Below are positions 7,567-14,822 of a DNA stretch of 26,668 nucleotides, one piece after another. The translations under genes were made by a program, and so were the position numbers. The notes under the pieces are model-generated. The model did no database searches, was not told the DNA's origin, and saw nothing but the letters and a program-made list of their open reading frames with translations. Positions within the stretch are counted from its first letter, which is position 1, and the number at the start of each line of letters is the position of its first letter. The stretch is taken from the NCBI GenBank assembly GCA_023415515.1, contig JAEZKH010000166.1, positions 1 through 26,668 on the forward strand, read 5' to 3'. The stretch comes from Actinomycetes bacterium (GTDB taxonomy: Bacteria; Actinomycetota; Actinomycetes; Mycobacteriales; Mycobacteriaceae).

Positions 7567-7615
7567 CGAAAGGAGGGCGTGGCGCCGCATGTCGCGCCCA
7601 TCGGGCCTCCTTTCG
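7567..7615 (+). promoter_or_regulatory. Stem-loop in porin leader pairing a Shine-Dalgarno with an anti-Shine-Dalgarno
   Basis: CGAAAGGAGG (7567-7576) and CCTCCTTTCG (7606-7615) are perfect 10-bp complements around 29 bases. AAAGGAGG is an ideal ribosome-binding sequence and CCTCCTTTC equals the 3' end of 16S rRNA. Inside, GGGCG (7575-7579) can instead pair with CGCCC (7595-7599), so two exclusive folds are possible. An ATG at 7589, 12 bases after GGAGG, opens a 66-codon frame that runs past the porin start. This looks like a leader control element, but no function is proven. Confidence 0.45.
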
Positions 7616-7694
7616 GCCCGTTGTTCGGTAATTGAGGCAGTCGATGCACAGCACACTCATCTCGGCGGGCAACCGTCGTCACCAGAGGGAGAAC

Positions 7695-8330
7695 ATGAAG
7701 CGATTCAGTCGGATGCTCATCGCGATGGTCGTGGCGGTCGGGGGGTTGTTCGTGAGCACCGGCACCTCGCACGCAGGTCTGGACAATGAGCTGAGCCTGG
7801 TCGACGGTCAGGATCGGACGCTGACGATCCAACAGTGGGACACGTTCCTCAACGGCGTGTTCCCGCTCGACCGCAACCGTCTGACCCGCGAGTGGTTCCA
7901 CTCGGGCCGCGCGAAATACACCGTGACCGGTCCCGGCGCCGACGAGTTCGAGGGCACGCTGGAACTGGGGTATCAGATCGGCTTCCCGTGGTCACTGGGT
8001 GTCGGCATCAACTTCAGCTACACCACGCCCAACATCCTGCTCGACGACGTGTCGTTGTTCCCGGAATTCAACCCGCTGGGCTCGGTCATCACCCCGAATC
8101 TGTTCCCGGGTGTGTCGATCAGCGCCGACCTGGGCAACGGCCCCGGCATTCAAGAGGTCGCGACCTTCTCCGTCGACGTAGCAGGCCCGGCGAACGGGGT
8201 GGCGGTGTCCAACGCGCACGGCACCGTGACCGGCGCGGCCGGTGGCGTGCTGCTGCGCCCCTTCGCCCGCCTCATCGCCAGCACCGGTGACAGCGTCACC
8301 ACCTACGGCGAACCCTGGAACATGAACTAG
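7695..8330 (+). CDS. mspA: MspA-family outer-membrane porin
   Basis: Forms an octameric channel in the mycobacterial outer membrane for small hydrophilic nutrients. It has 211 aa, the same length as MspA of M. smegmatis, starting at the ATG at 7695 with GAGGGAGA before it. Signal peptide is residues 1-27 (ending TGTSHA), mature protein 184 residues beginning GLDNELSLVD. Most of the chain reads as MspA, including GLDNELSLVDGQDRTLT, WDTFLNGVFPLDRNRLTREW and the C-terminus TTYGEPWNMN. In mature numbering the constriction residues D90 and D91 are kept, but residue 93 is Ser (Asp in MspA) and residue 139 is Ala (Glu in MspA); D118 and D134 are kept. The loop after residue 91 (VSLFPEFNPLG) is the most changed part. 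A response regulator gene starts 10 bases after its stop. It could be any paralogue of the MspA/PorM group. Confidence 0.95.
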   Translation: MKRFSRMLIAMVVAVGGLFVSTGTSHAGLDNELSLVDGQDRTLTIQQWDTFLNGVFPLDRNRLTREWFHSGRAKYTVTGPGADEFEGTLELGYQIGFPWSLGVGINFSYTTPNILLDDVSLFPEFNPLGSVITPNLFPGVSISADLGNGPGIQEVATFSVDVAGPANGVAVSNAHGTVTGAAGGVLLRPFARLIASTGDSVTTYGEPWNMN

Positions 8331-8340
8331 TTTCGGCTAT

Positions 8341-9030
8341 ATGAGGGTGCTCATCGTCGAGGACGAGGAGCGACTGGCCTCGACGCTGTCGATCGGCCTG
8401 CGAGCCGAAGGGTTCGTCGTCGTCCATTCTGACAACGGGGTCGACGGGCTGTGGCAGGCCGCGGAGAACGACTTCGATGTGGTCGTGCTCGACATCATGC
8501 TGCCAGGGCTGAACGGCTACGAGGTGCTCCGCCGGTTGCGGGAGCGCAACGTGTGGACGCCTGTGTTGATGCTGACGGCCAAGGACGGCGACTACGACCA
8601 GACCGATGCGTTCGACCTCGGCGCCGACGACTACCTGACGAAGCCGTTCTCGTTCATCGTGCTCGTCGCGCGGCTGCGCGCGCTGGTCCGCCGCGGCGCA
8701 CCGCAGCGCCCCGCGGTTCTCACTGCGGGCACGCTGAAGCTGGATCCCGCTCGTCGGGTGGTGGAACGGGGCACGACTCCGATCCGGTTGACGCCGCGGG
8801 AGTACGGGCTGCTCGAGTACCTGATGCGGAACAAGGACACCGTCGTCACGAAGGCCGAGATCCTGCGGAACGTCTGGGATGCGCACTACAGCGGACCCGA
8901 CAACGTCGTCGAGGTCTACATCGGCTACGTCCGTCGCAAGATCGACATCCCGTTCGGCACCAACACCATCGAGACCGTTCGCGGCGTCGGCTATCGGCTC
9001 GAGTCGGGGGCATACGCCAAGGGCAGCTGA
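8341..9030 (+). CDS. OmpR-family response regulator
   Basis: DNA-binding response regulator, 229 aa. The receiver domain (1-120) has the acidic pair E7/D8 in VEDEE, the phosphoacceptor D51 in VVLDIMLPGLNG, T79 in LMLTAKD and K101 in YLTKPFSF. The C-terminal winged helix (about 130-225) shows RLTPREYGLLEYLMRN, TKAEIL and YIGYVRRKID followed by TVRGVGYRL, all typical of OmpR/PhoB regulators. ATG at 8341 lies 10 bases after the porin stop with no clear ribosome-binding site, so translation may depend on the porin message. Its last 40 bases overlap the end of the convergent histidine kinase gene, the likely partner. The porin is an obvious candidate target. It resembles mycobacterial regulators of the TcrA/MprA kind but I cannot name an orthologue. 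Confidence 0.92.
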   Translation: MRVLIVEDEERLASTLSIGLRAEGFVVVHSDNGVDGLWQAAENDFDVVVLDIMLPGLNGYEVLRRLRERNVWTPVLMLTAKDGDYDQTDAFDLGADDYLTKPFSFIVLVARLRALVRRGAPQRPAVLTAGTLKLDPARRVVERGTTPIRLTPREYGLLEYLMRNKDTVVTKAEILRNVWDAHYSGPDNVVEVYIGYVRRKIDIPFGTNTIETVRGVGYRLESGAYAKGS

Positions 9031-10373
9031 ACGGTGAACCGCGCTCCGCCGCCAGGCCGGTCGGTGATCGACACCGTGCCGTGATGCGCCATGACGATCT
9101 CGCGCACGATCGCAAGGCCGAGACCCGTACCGCCGGCGCTGCGCGACCTGTCGGCGTCGAGGCGGACGAAGCGGCCGAACACCCGCTCCCTGTCGGCAGC
9201 CGCGATGCCCGGGCCGTCGTCGTCGACGATCACGACGGCGTGCCCTTGAACCGCATGAGCGGCGACCGAGACCGACGATTTCGCATGCCGCGCCGCGTTG
9301 TCGAGCAGGTTCCTCAGCATGCGCGACAGCCGAACCGCGTCCCCGACGACACGGGTGGGCGTCACATCGACACTCACGTCCAAAGACGTTTTACCGCTCA
9401 GCCTTTCGGCCTCCGACACCACGAGGTCGTCCAAGTCCACGTCGTCATGCGCCACCGCAAGACCGCGCTCGTCGGCACGCGCGAGCAGCAGGAGGTCGTC
9501 GACCAGGGCCTGCATACGCCTGGCCTCGGGAATCAGCGTGCTCGTCGCGAGTTCACTGTTGAGCAGTTCGGGGTGGGCGACGGCGACCTCGAGCGCAGAG
9601 ATGATCGTGGTCAGTGGGCTGCGCAGTTCGTGTGACGCATCGCCGACGAAACGCTGCTGCGCGGAATGGCCCGCCTCGATTCTGGCGAGCATCTCGTTCA
9701 TGGTGAACGCCAAAGCCGAGATCTCGTCGCGCTTCTCGGATACCGGTACCCGTTCGGACAGGTCCGAGGTGCTGATCTCGGCGACCCGCGTACGGATGGC
9801 GTCGACGGACCGCATCGATCGCGACACCAGAACGTAGGTCATCGCCGCCGACACCACGACGACGATCGGCGCGGCCACCGCCAGCGCGATGACCACGGCC
9901 CTCACCGTCGCGAAGACGACCTGGCTGCCCTCGCCGACCAGCACCGTGTAGCGGCCGCCCGGGCCGTCCACCGTCTGCGCGCTGAATCTGATCTGCCCGT
10001 ACGGCGACTCCTGCTCCGGCATCCCGATGCGAACCCCGTCGCCGATCTCGGTAATGGGCACCATCGGGGTATCCGGCGCCGACGGCGAACGCCGCACGAC
10101 CGTGCCGTCGGGTGCGATGACTTGCACCGCGAGGATGCGTTCGTCGGTGCGAAGCAGATCGGGGTCGAGGTCGTCGACACCACCGGATCTCAGGCCGGCC
10201 GCGACGTCGGCGACGCGCGCGGCCGCCGTGCTGTCGATTCCCGACAGCATGGTGCGGTACAGCGCCACAGCGAGTATGCCGCCCGCCGCGGTGAGGGCCA
10301 CGAGCACCACTGTGGCCGCAACCAGCGCCGAGCGCGCGGATATGCCCAAGCTCCACCGCCGACGTCGACGCAT
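8991..10373 (-). CDS. Sensor histidine kinase
   Basis: Membrane-bound kinase, 460 aa from the ATG at 10373; a longer open frame reaches 10652 but would run through the divergent membrane-protein gene. Residues 1-10 are very basic (MRRRRRW), a first membrane segment lies at about 15-38, an extracytoplasmic sensor at about 40-155, a second membrane segment at about 158-183, then HAMP (about 184-236). The H-box FVGDASHELRSPL has H248, the N-box RNLLDNAARHA has N358, and the G-boxes DDDGPGIA and GGTGLGLAIV follow, so it is catalytically complete. It overlaps the response regulator tail-to-tail by 40 bases, an unusual layout for a cognate pair, which is normally collinear. The signal is unknown; position beside a porin suggests envelope stress or solute supply. 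Confidence 0.93.
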   Translation of the reverse strand: MRRRRRWSLGISARSALVAATVVLVALTAAGGILAVALYRTMLSGIDSTAAARVADVAAGLRSGGVDDLDPDLLRTDERILAVQVIAPDGTVVRRSPSAPDTPMVPITEIGDGVRIGMPEQESPYGQIRFSAQTVDGPGGRYTVLVGEGSQVVFATVRAVVIALAVAAPIVVVVSAAMTYVLVSRSMRSVDAIRTRVAEISTSDLSERVPVSEKRDEISALAFTMNEMLARIEAGHSAQQRFVGDASHELRSPLTTIISALEVAVAHPELLNSELATSTLIPEARRMQALVDDLLLLARADERGLAVAHDDVDLDDLVVSEAERLSGKTSLDVSVDVTPTRVVGDAVRLSRMLRNLLDNAARHAKSSVSVAAHAVQGHAVVIVDDDGPGIAAADRERVFGRFVRLDADRSRSAGGTGLGLAIVREIVMAHHGTVSITDRPGGGARFTVQLPLAYAPDSSR

Positions 10374-10422
10374 CGGCACCAGTCCACCATTCGCGTCGGA
10401 ATTTCGCCATCTCTCCCGCACA

Positions 10423-11580
10423 ATGTTTGCCGTGGCGGACATGCGGCAGGTGCACCAGTGGTTTCTGCACCGGGGGCTGCCGCTGGTGCTGAACCGAAGG
10501 GTGCGCTCGCGCGCGTTGATCGAGCGCTCCGCACCCGCGGTCAGCGGCGTCGGGGCGATCATCGCGCTCACGATGACTGCGGCCGAACTCACCGGTGGCG
10601 ATCCCGACTTCGCCAATGTGTTTCGGCTCGGCGTGCTGACGCTGCTGCTCATCGCCGCGCCGGTGGCGCTGTATCTGCTGCATCAGACGGGCACCACCCT
10701 CGGCAAGGCGGGCAGGCGGTCGGCGGCCTTGTTGGTGATGGCGCTGTTCGTGTTCGGGCTGCCGTTCGCCGACAGCGGGTTCTCCGGGTTCGCCGCGGCG
10801 GAGATCTTCGGCTTCGCGGTGGTCGCCGTGTTCGTGGTCTGGTTGACGTACCTCGGGTTCGGCGCGATAGCGCTGTGGGCGTTCCGGTACGCGCTGGTTC
10901 AGGTCGGCGCGCTCGGCACCCTGATGAGCCGCGCCCTGCCACTCCTCATGCTCACCGTGGTGGTGTACTTCACCGGTGAGCTGTGGCAACTCGCTGCCCG
11001 CATGACGCGCCGGAGACTTTGGGAGACAATCGGGTTCCTGTCGATCGTGGCGATCGTCTTCATGGTCACGACCATTCGCGACGAGGTTCACGCCCTGCGT
11101 GAAGATCGTGCCGAGCAGCACGATCCGGCGCGTCTGCTCGAAGGGACGCCGCTGGAGATCGAGGCCGACCGGCATCCGCCGCGCACCCGGCTGTCATTGG
11201 CCGAGCAGATCAACGTCGTCGCGGTGATGGTGGTGTCGCAGGCCATTCAGGTCGTCTTCTTCACCGCAGGGCTGTTCGCGTTCTTCCTCGCACTGGGCGT
11301 CATCGCCGTTCCCGACGACGTGACCGTGCTGTGGTCCGCCGAGGAGAGCTGCCCGGTCGGTCAACCGCCCTGTGCCGGAACCTGGTTCGGCGTTCACATT
11401 CCGATTCCGCAGACAGTGGTGCACACCTCGCTGTTCGTCGCTGTGCTCTCGGGTTTGTACTTCACGGTGAGCACGAGCGTCGACCCGATGTACCGGCAGC
11501 GCTTCTTCGACCCGCTGGTGTCCGACGTTGCGACGAGCCTCGCCGGACGCGACGCGTACCGCGACATGACGGTGGCGTAG
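10423..11580 (+). CDS. Polytopic membrane protein of unknown function (Rv2113-like)
   Basis: 385 aa counted from the ATG at 10423; GTG 10432 and ATG 10441 are equally possible starts since no ribosome-binding site is visible. The hydrophobic pattern suggests about 8-9 membrane segments (about 38-56, 67-87, 99-116, 126-155, 168-188, 202-217, 264-297, 331-350). A polar stretch at 219-260 is rich in charge, and a two-Cys motif, SCPVGQPPCAGTW (309-321), faces one side just before the last segment and may form a disulfide. I do not recognise a functional family. Position and size fit M. tuberculosis Rv2113, which also precedes the Rv2114-mpa pair. It is divergent from the histidine kinase, with 49 bases between starts. 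Confidence 0.8.
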   Translation: MFAVADMRQVHQWFLHRGLPLVLNRRVRSRALIERSAPAVSGVGAIIALTMTAAELTGGDPDFANVFRLGVLTLLLIAAPVALYLLHQTGTTLGKAGRRSAALLVMALFVFGLPFADSGFSGFAAAEIFGFAVVAVFVVWLTYLGFGAIALWAFRYALVQVGALGTLMSRALPLLMLTVVVYFTGELWQLAARMTRRRLWETIGFLSIVAIVFMVTTIRDEVHALREDRAEQHDPARLLEGTPLEIEADRHPPRTRLSLAEQINVVAVMVVSQAIQVVFFTAGLFAFFLALGVIAVPDDVTVLWSAEESCPVGQPPCAGTWFGVHIPIPQTVVHTSLFVAVLSGLYFTVSTSVDPMYRQRFFDPLVSDVATSLAGRDAYRDMTVA

Positions 11581-11607
11581 CTCTTCACCCGCGTCCCCTC
11601 GCACCGC

Positions 11608-11664
11608 GAGCGACCGTGTCTGCACAGCGACACGCCGTTGACAGCTGTGCAAAAGGGGTCGCTC
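11608..11664. repeat. Nested 57-base palindrome (REP-like intergenic element)
   Basis: Outer arms GAGCGACC (11608-11615) and GGTCGCTC (11657-11664) and inner arms TGCACAGC (11621-11628) and GCTGTGCA (11644-11651) are each perfect 8-bp inverted repeats, separated by exactly 5 bases on both sides and closing on a 15-base loop. GTGTC (11616-11620) can alternatively pair with GACAC (11629-11633). It fills most of the 112-base gap between the membrane protein and the next gene. The design looks like a dispersed intergenic repeat. A role as terminator or processing site is possible, and no T-tract follows. Confidence 0.7.
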
Positions 11665-11692
11665 ACGATGCGTCGGGCGCTACCGTCGCGTC

Positions 11693-12322
11693 ATGACCGA
11701 CGACGTCAGCGTGCTCGGCGATGTGTTCGGCAAGCGCTACGGCGAGGTGCTGCTCGTCACCGTCGGCGAATCCGGCCCGGAAGCGACCGTCTACAACACC
11801 TTCCCGCTGAATGACTGTCCCGCCGAACTGTGGGACAAGCTCGACGCGAATGCCATTGCCGAAGAGAACGGTGCCGTGGCGGCGCTGTTGAACGGTCCGC
11901 GCTACTGGCTCATGAGCAGCATCGGCAAGGCGAACCGGGAATCGATGGTGCGCATGACATTCGGTGGGCTCGAGATGAATCGTCAGGCCACGGTGCGACT
12001 CGACTCGATGAACCCGGCGCCCTACAGCGTCAACACAGTCGACCGAAGTGCCGTCTTCACCTTCGACGCCGGCCGCGAGATCTACGAACTCGTCGATCCG
12101 GGCGGCAGACGCTGGGTGATGCAGACCTACAGCCAGACCGCCGATCCGACACTGTCTCTCGCCGATCTGCCCGGGCTCGCGACGCGACTGTCGTTGCCTG
12201 CGGGATGGAGTTATCAGGCCCGCACGCCGGCTTCGGCTCTTGTCGTCGACACCACGGGGCGGCCGGCGAGTGTGACCCAGGACGACCTCGCGAACAGCTA
12301 TTCGTTGCAACTCGCGCCCTGA
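11693..12322 (+). CDS. Conserved hypothetical protein (Rv2114-like)
   Basis: 209 aa, soluble, with no signal peptide or membrane segment. The ATG at 11693 follows the palindromic element by 28 bases; no strong ribosome-binding site is seen. The chain is a mixed alpha/beta-looking protein with motifs such as YNTFPLNDCP, RYWLMSSIGK, VFTFDAGREIYEL and WVMQTYSQTADPTLSLADLP. I do not recognise a domain. Its size and place immediately before convergent mpa match Rv2114 of M. tuberculosis, so it is probably conserved across mycobacteria; any link to the proteasome is untested. Its stop lies 43 bases from the mpa stop. Confidence 0.78.
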   Translation: MTDDVSVLGDVFGKRYGEVLLVTVGESGPEATVYNTFPLNDCPAELWDKLDANAIAEENGAVAALLNGPRYWLMSSIGKANRESMVRMTFGGLEMNRQATVRLDSMNPAPYSVNTVDRSAVFTFDAGREIYELVDPGGRRWVMQTYSQTADPTLSLADLPGLATRLSLPAGWSYQARTPASALVVDTTGRPASVTQDDLANSYSLQLAP

Positions 12323-12365
12323 CGAGTGGGCCCGACCCGGCACGCTCGCAGGGGAAGGTGACCCC

Positions 12366-14186
12366 TTACAGGTACTGGCCCAGGTTGCTCTCGGTGTCGA
12401 TGGCACGCGATGCGCTCGACGACTTGCCGGTGACCAACGTGCGGATGTAGATGATCCGCTCGCCCTTCTTGCCCGAGATCCGCGCCCAGTCATCGGGGTT
12501 GGTGGTGTGGGGCAGGTCCTCGTTCTCGGCGAACTCGTCGACGATCGAGTCGAGCAGATGCTGGATCCGCAGACCGGGCTGACCGGTCTCCAGCACCGAC
12601 TTGATCGCGTTCTTCTTCGCGCGGTCGACGACGTTCTGGATCATCGCGCCGGAGTTGAAGTCCTTGAAGTACATGACTTCCTTGTCACCGTTCGCGTAGG
12701 TGACCTCCAGGAACCGGTTGTCGTCGATCTCGGCGTACATCCGGTCGACGACCTTCTCGATCATCGCCTTGATGCAGGCCGCGCGGTCGCCGTTGAACTC
12801 GGCCAGGTCGTCGGCGTGCACGGGCAGGTCCTCAGTGAGGTACTTGCTGAAGATGTCCTGTGCCGCTTCGGCATCCGGGCGCTCGATCTTGATCTTGACG
12901 TCGAGCCTGCCGGGCCGCAGGATCGCGGGATCGATCATGTCCTCGCGGTTGGAGGCGCCGATCACGATGACGTTCTCCAGCCCCTCGACGCCGTCGATCT
13001 CCGAAAGCAACTGCGGGACCACCGTGGTCTCGACGTCGGAGCTCACACCCGTGCCGCGGGTGCGGAAGATCGAGTCCATCTCGTCGAAGAACACGATCAC
13101 CGGAGTGCCTTCGGACGCCTTCTGGCGGGCCCGTTGGAAGATCAGCCGGATGTGGCGCTCGGTCTCGCCGACGATCTTGTTCAGCAGCTCGGGACCTTTG
13201 ATGTTGAGGAAGTACGACTTCGCCTCGCGGGCATCGTCGCCGCGCACCTCGGCCATCTTCTTGGCCAGCGAGTTGGCCACCGCCTTGGCGATCAACGTCT
13301 TACCGCAGCCGGGCGGGCCGTAGAGCAGCACACCTTTCGGGGGCCGCAACGAGTACTCCCGGTAGAGCTCCTTATGCAGGAACGGAAGCTCGACGGCGTC
13401 GCGGATCTGCTCGATCTGCCGGGTCAGGCCGCCGATGTCGTGGTAGCTGACATCGGGCACCTCTTCCAACACCAGGTCCTCGACCTCGGCCTTGGGGATG
13501 CGCTCGAACGCGTAACCAGCCTTGGTGTCGACCAGCAGCGAGTCACCGGGGCGCAGCTTGCGCGGCCGGTCGTCGCCTGCGAGCTCGTCGTCGTAGCCGT
13601 CGGGCAGATCCTCGGATGCCACCAGCGGCTCGGCCAGCCAGACGATGCGCTCCTCGTCGGCGTGGCCGACCACGAGTGCGCGATGGCCGTCGGAAAGGAT
13701 TTCACGCAGGGTGGAGATCTCTCCGACGGATTCGAAGGTGCCCGCCTCGACGACGGTCAGCGCCTCGTTGAGACGAACCGTCTGCCCTTGCTTGAGTACC
13801 TTCACATCGATGTTCGGCGAGCACGTCAGCCGCATCTTTCGGCCCGAGGTGAACACGTCGACGGTGTCGTCGTCATGCGTGCCGAGGAGCACCCCGTAGC
13901 CGCTCGGCGGCTGCCCGAGCCTGTCGACCTCTTCGCGCAGCGCCAGCAACTGCTGGCGAGCCTCTTTGAGGGTTTCCATCAGCTTGGAATTCCTGGCGGC
14001 GAGCGAATCGATCCTCGCCTCGAGCTGGTGCACATCGCGGGCGCTGCGAAGCCCGCTCTGGGGACCGACCGCATTCTCCAGCTGCTCGCGCAACAGCGCC
14101 GCCTCCCGGCGAAGCTGCTCGAGTTCTGCAGCGTCATCGCTGGAGGACGGTGTCCCGTAGGATTCAGAACGCTCTGACTCGCTCAT
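12366..14186 (-). CDS. mpa: Proteasome-associated ATPase Mpa (ARC)
   Basis: Hexameric AAA unfoldase that recognises Pup-tagged proteins and feeds them into the 20S proteasome; 606 aa, close to the 609 aa of M. tuberculosis. Order: N-terminal coiled coil (about 18-92) that binds Pup, two OB folds (about 95-240), then the AAA domain with Walker A GPPGCGKT (290-297), Walker B VIVFFDEMD (363-371), sensor-1 in GASNREDMIDP (410-420) and the arginine-finger region ILRPGR. The C-terminus is GQYL, with the penultimate Tyr needed to dock on and open the proteasome gate. The ATG at 14186 is preceded by GGGGAGGGAG. pup, dop and prcBA, near mpa in M. tuberculosis, are not in this window. Divergent from the MTB12-type gene across 147 bases. 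Confidence 0.98.
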   Translation of the reverse strand: MSESERSESYGTPSSSDDAAELEQLRREAALLREQLENAVGPQSGLRSARDVHQLEARIDSLAARNSKLMETLKEARQQLLALREEVDRLGQPPSGYGVLLGTHDDDTVDVFTSGRKMRLTCSPNIDVKVLKQGQTVRLNEALTVVEAGTFESVGEISTLREILSDGHRALVVGHADEERIVWLAEPLVASEDLPDGYDDELAGDDRPRKLRPGDSLLVDTKAGYAFERIPKAEVEDLVLEEVPDVSYHDIGGLTRQIEQIRDAVELPFLHKELYREYSLRPPKGVLLYGPPGCGKTLIAKAVANSLAKKMAEVRGDDAREAKSYFLNIKGPELLNKIVGETERHIRLIFQRARQKASEGTPVIVFFDEMDSIFRTRGTGVSSDVETTVVPQLLSEIDGVEGLENVIVIGASNREDMIDPAILRPGRLDVKIKIERPDAEAAQDIFSKYLTEDLPVHADDLAEFNGDRAACIKAMIEKVVDRMYAEIDDNRFLEVTYANGDKEVMYFKDFNSGAMIQNVVDRAKKNAIKSVLETGQPGLRIQHLLDSIVDEFAENEDLPHTTNPDDWARISGKKGERIIYIRTLVTGKSSSASRAIDTESNLGQYL

Positions 14187-14271
14187 GTTGCGCTCCCTCC
14201 CCGCACCCGCAGTTGGTGCAGTAACAACTTCAACGCTACCGGCGATTCAGCCATTGTGTGCGGTGTAGCGA

Positions 14272-14300
14272 TTCGACACACCAGCACCGCTTGTTAACCT
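14272..14300 (+). promoter_or_regulatory. Candidate promoter of the MTB12-family pair
   Basis: TTCGAC (14272-14277), 17 bases, TAACCT (14295-14300) fits the TANNNT pattern of mycobacterial -10 sites. Transcription would begin near 14307, leaving a leader of about 27 bases that carries GGAAGGA (14322-14328) in front of the GTG at 14334. Confidence 0.4.
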
Positions 14301-14333
14301 GAACCTTGATCTGAGCCAATCGGAAGGACAGCC

Positions 14334-14822
14334 GTGACCCTGAAATCCCTCGTAACCGGCGTTGCAGCAGTCGCCGCCGTCGGCGGCGCAGCGGCGGGTG
14401 TGACATCGCTTGCATCTCCCGCGATAACAGCGGCTCCCGCCGTTCAGCCGGTGGTGTGGGACATCCCGCTGCCCGCCGCCCCCGCACCCGATCTGGTCGG
14501 CCCGCTCACCCAGACCGTGAACACCCTCGGCTCGGGCGGCTCGTTCGCCGGCAAGTCCGCCTACATCCAGGGGCTCGGCCGGTTCACCGGCAAGGGTGTC
14601 GAGCTGAAGTACAACGACGCGGTGGCCAAGGGCTACCTGCCGCTGACCGCAACCGTCAGCGATCCCGATCTGAACGGCAACGCGGCCACCGCGAATGTGA
14701 CCGCGACGCTGGCCTCCGGCGAGGTCCGGTCCATGCCGCTGACCTTCGTGCAGGGCCCGAGCCCGACCGGTTGGCAGCTGTCCAGCCAGTCGCTGTTCGC
14801 CCTGGGCGAACTGGTGGGTTGA
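14334..14822 (+). CDS. Secreted MTB12-family antigen-like protein
   Basis: Small exported protein, 162 aa. The GTG at 14334 is fixed by GGAAGGA six bases upstream. The N-terminus MTLKSLVTGVAAVAAVGGAAAGVTS is an Ala/Val-rich signal peptide, probably cleaved after about residue 30-34; there is no lipobox. The mature part shows the MTB12 (CFP-2) pattern: QPVVWDIPLP, TVNTLGSGGSFAGKSAYIQGLG, YLPLTATVSDPDLNGNAATANVTATLASG and a C-terminal GWQLSSQSLFAL. MTB12 proteins are abundant low-molecular-weight secreted antigens without a known biochemical activity. The next gene encodes a lipid-anchored relative and starts on the stop codon of this one, so the two are a coupled tandem pair. M. tuberculosis, from memory, has only lppK here. 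Confidence 0.85.
   Translation: MTLKSLVTGVAAVAAVGGAAAGVTSLASPAITAAPAVQPVVWDIPLPAAPAPDLVGPLTQTVNTLGSGGSFAGKSAYIQGLGRFTGKGVELKYNDAVAKGYLPLTATVSDPDLNGNAATANVTATLASGEVRSMPLTFVQGPSPTGWQLSSQSLFALGELVG

Larger units (their letters stand above)
7276..7694 (+). other. 419-base gap between MocR regulator and porin
   Basis: The gap is visibly more A/T-rich than its neighbours and I see no convincing gene in it. In order it holds part of a CRP-type half-site cluster (7262-7322), two hairpins (7331-7373), a short TGCC/GGCA hairpin at 7387-7399, an isolated -10-like TATAAG (7417-7422), a candidate porin promoter (7520-7549), a large stem-loop (7567-7615) and the porin ribosome-binding site GAGGGAGA (7685-7692). 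A minus-strand open frame crosses the gap into the MocR gene but looks like chance. Confidence 0.6.

Noticed and set aside
7146..7901. Minus-strand frame crossing the porin leader, with an SD-like AAAGGAGG before an ATG at 7601
   Set aside because: The SD-like sequence is only the mirror of the 10-bp inverted repeat, and the frame runs antisense through two real genes with no recognisable domain.
9553..11175. 540-codon minus-strand frame across kinase and membrane-protein genes
   Set aside because: Shifted-frame shadow of the kinase, extending antisense into the next gene; Arg/Gly-rich, no signatures.
12507..14177. 556-codon plus-strand frame opposite mpa
   Set aside because: Long only because of high GC at third positions; Mpa is intact on the other strand.
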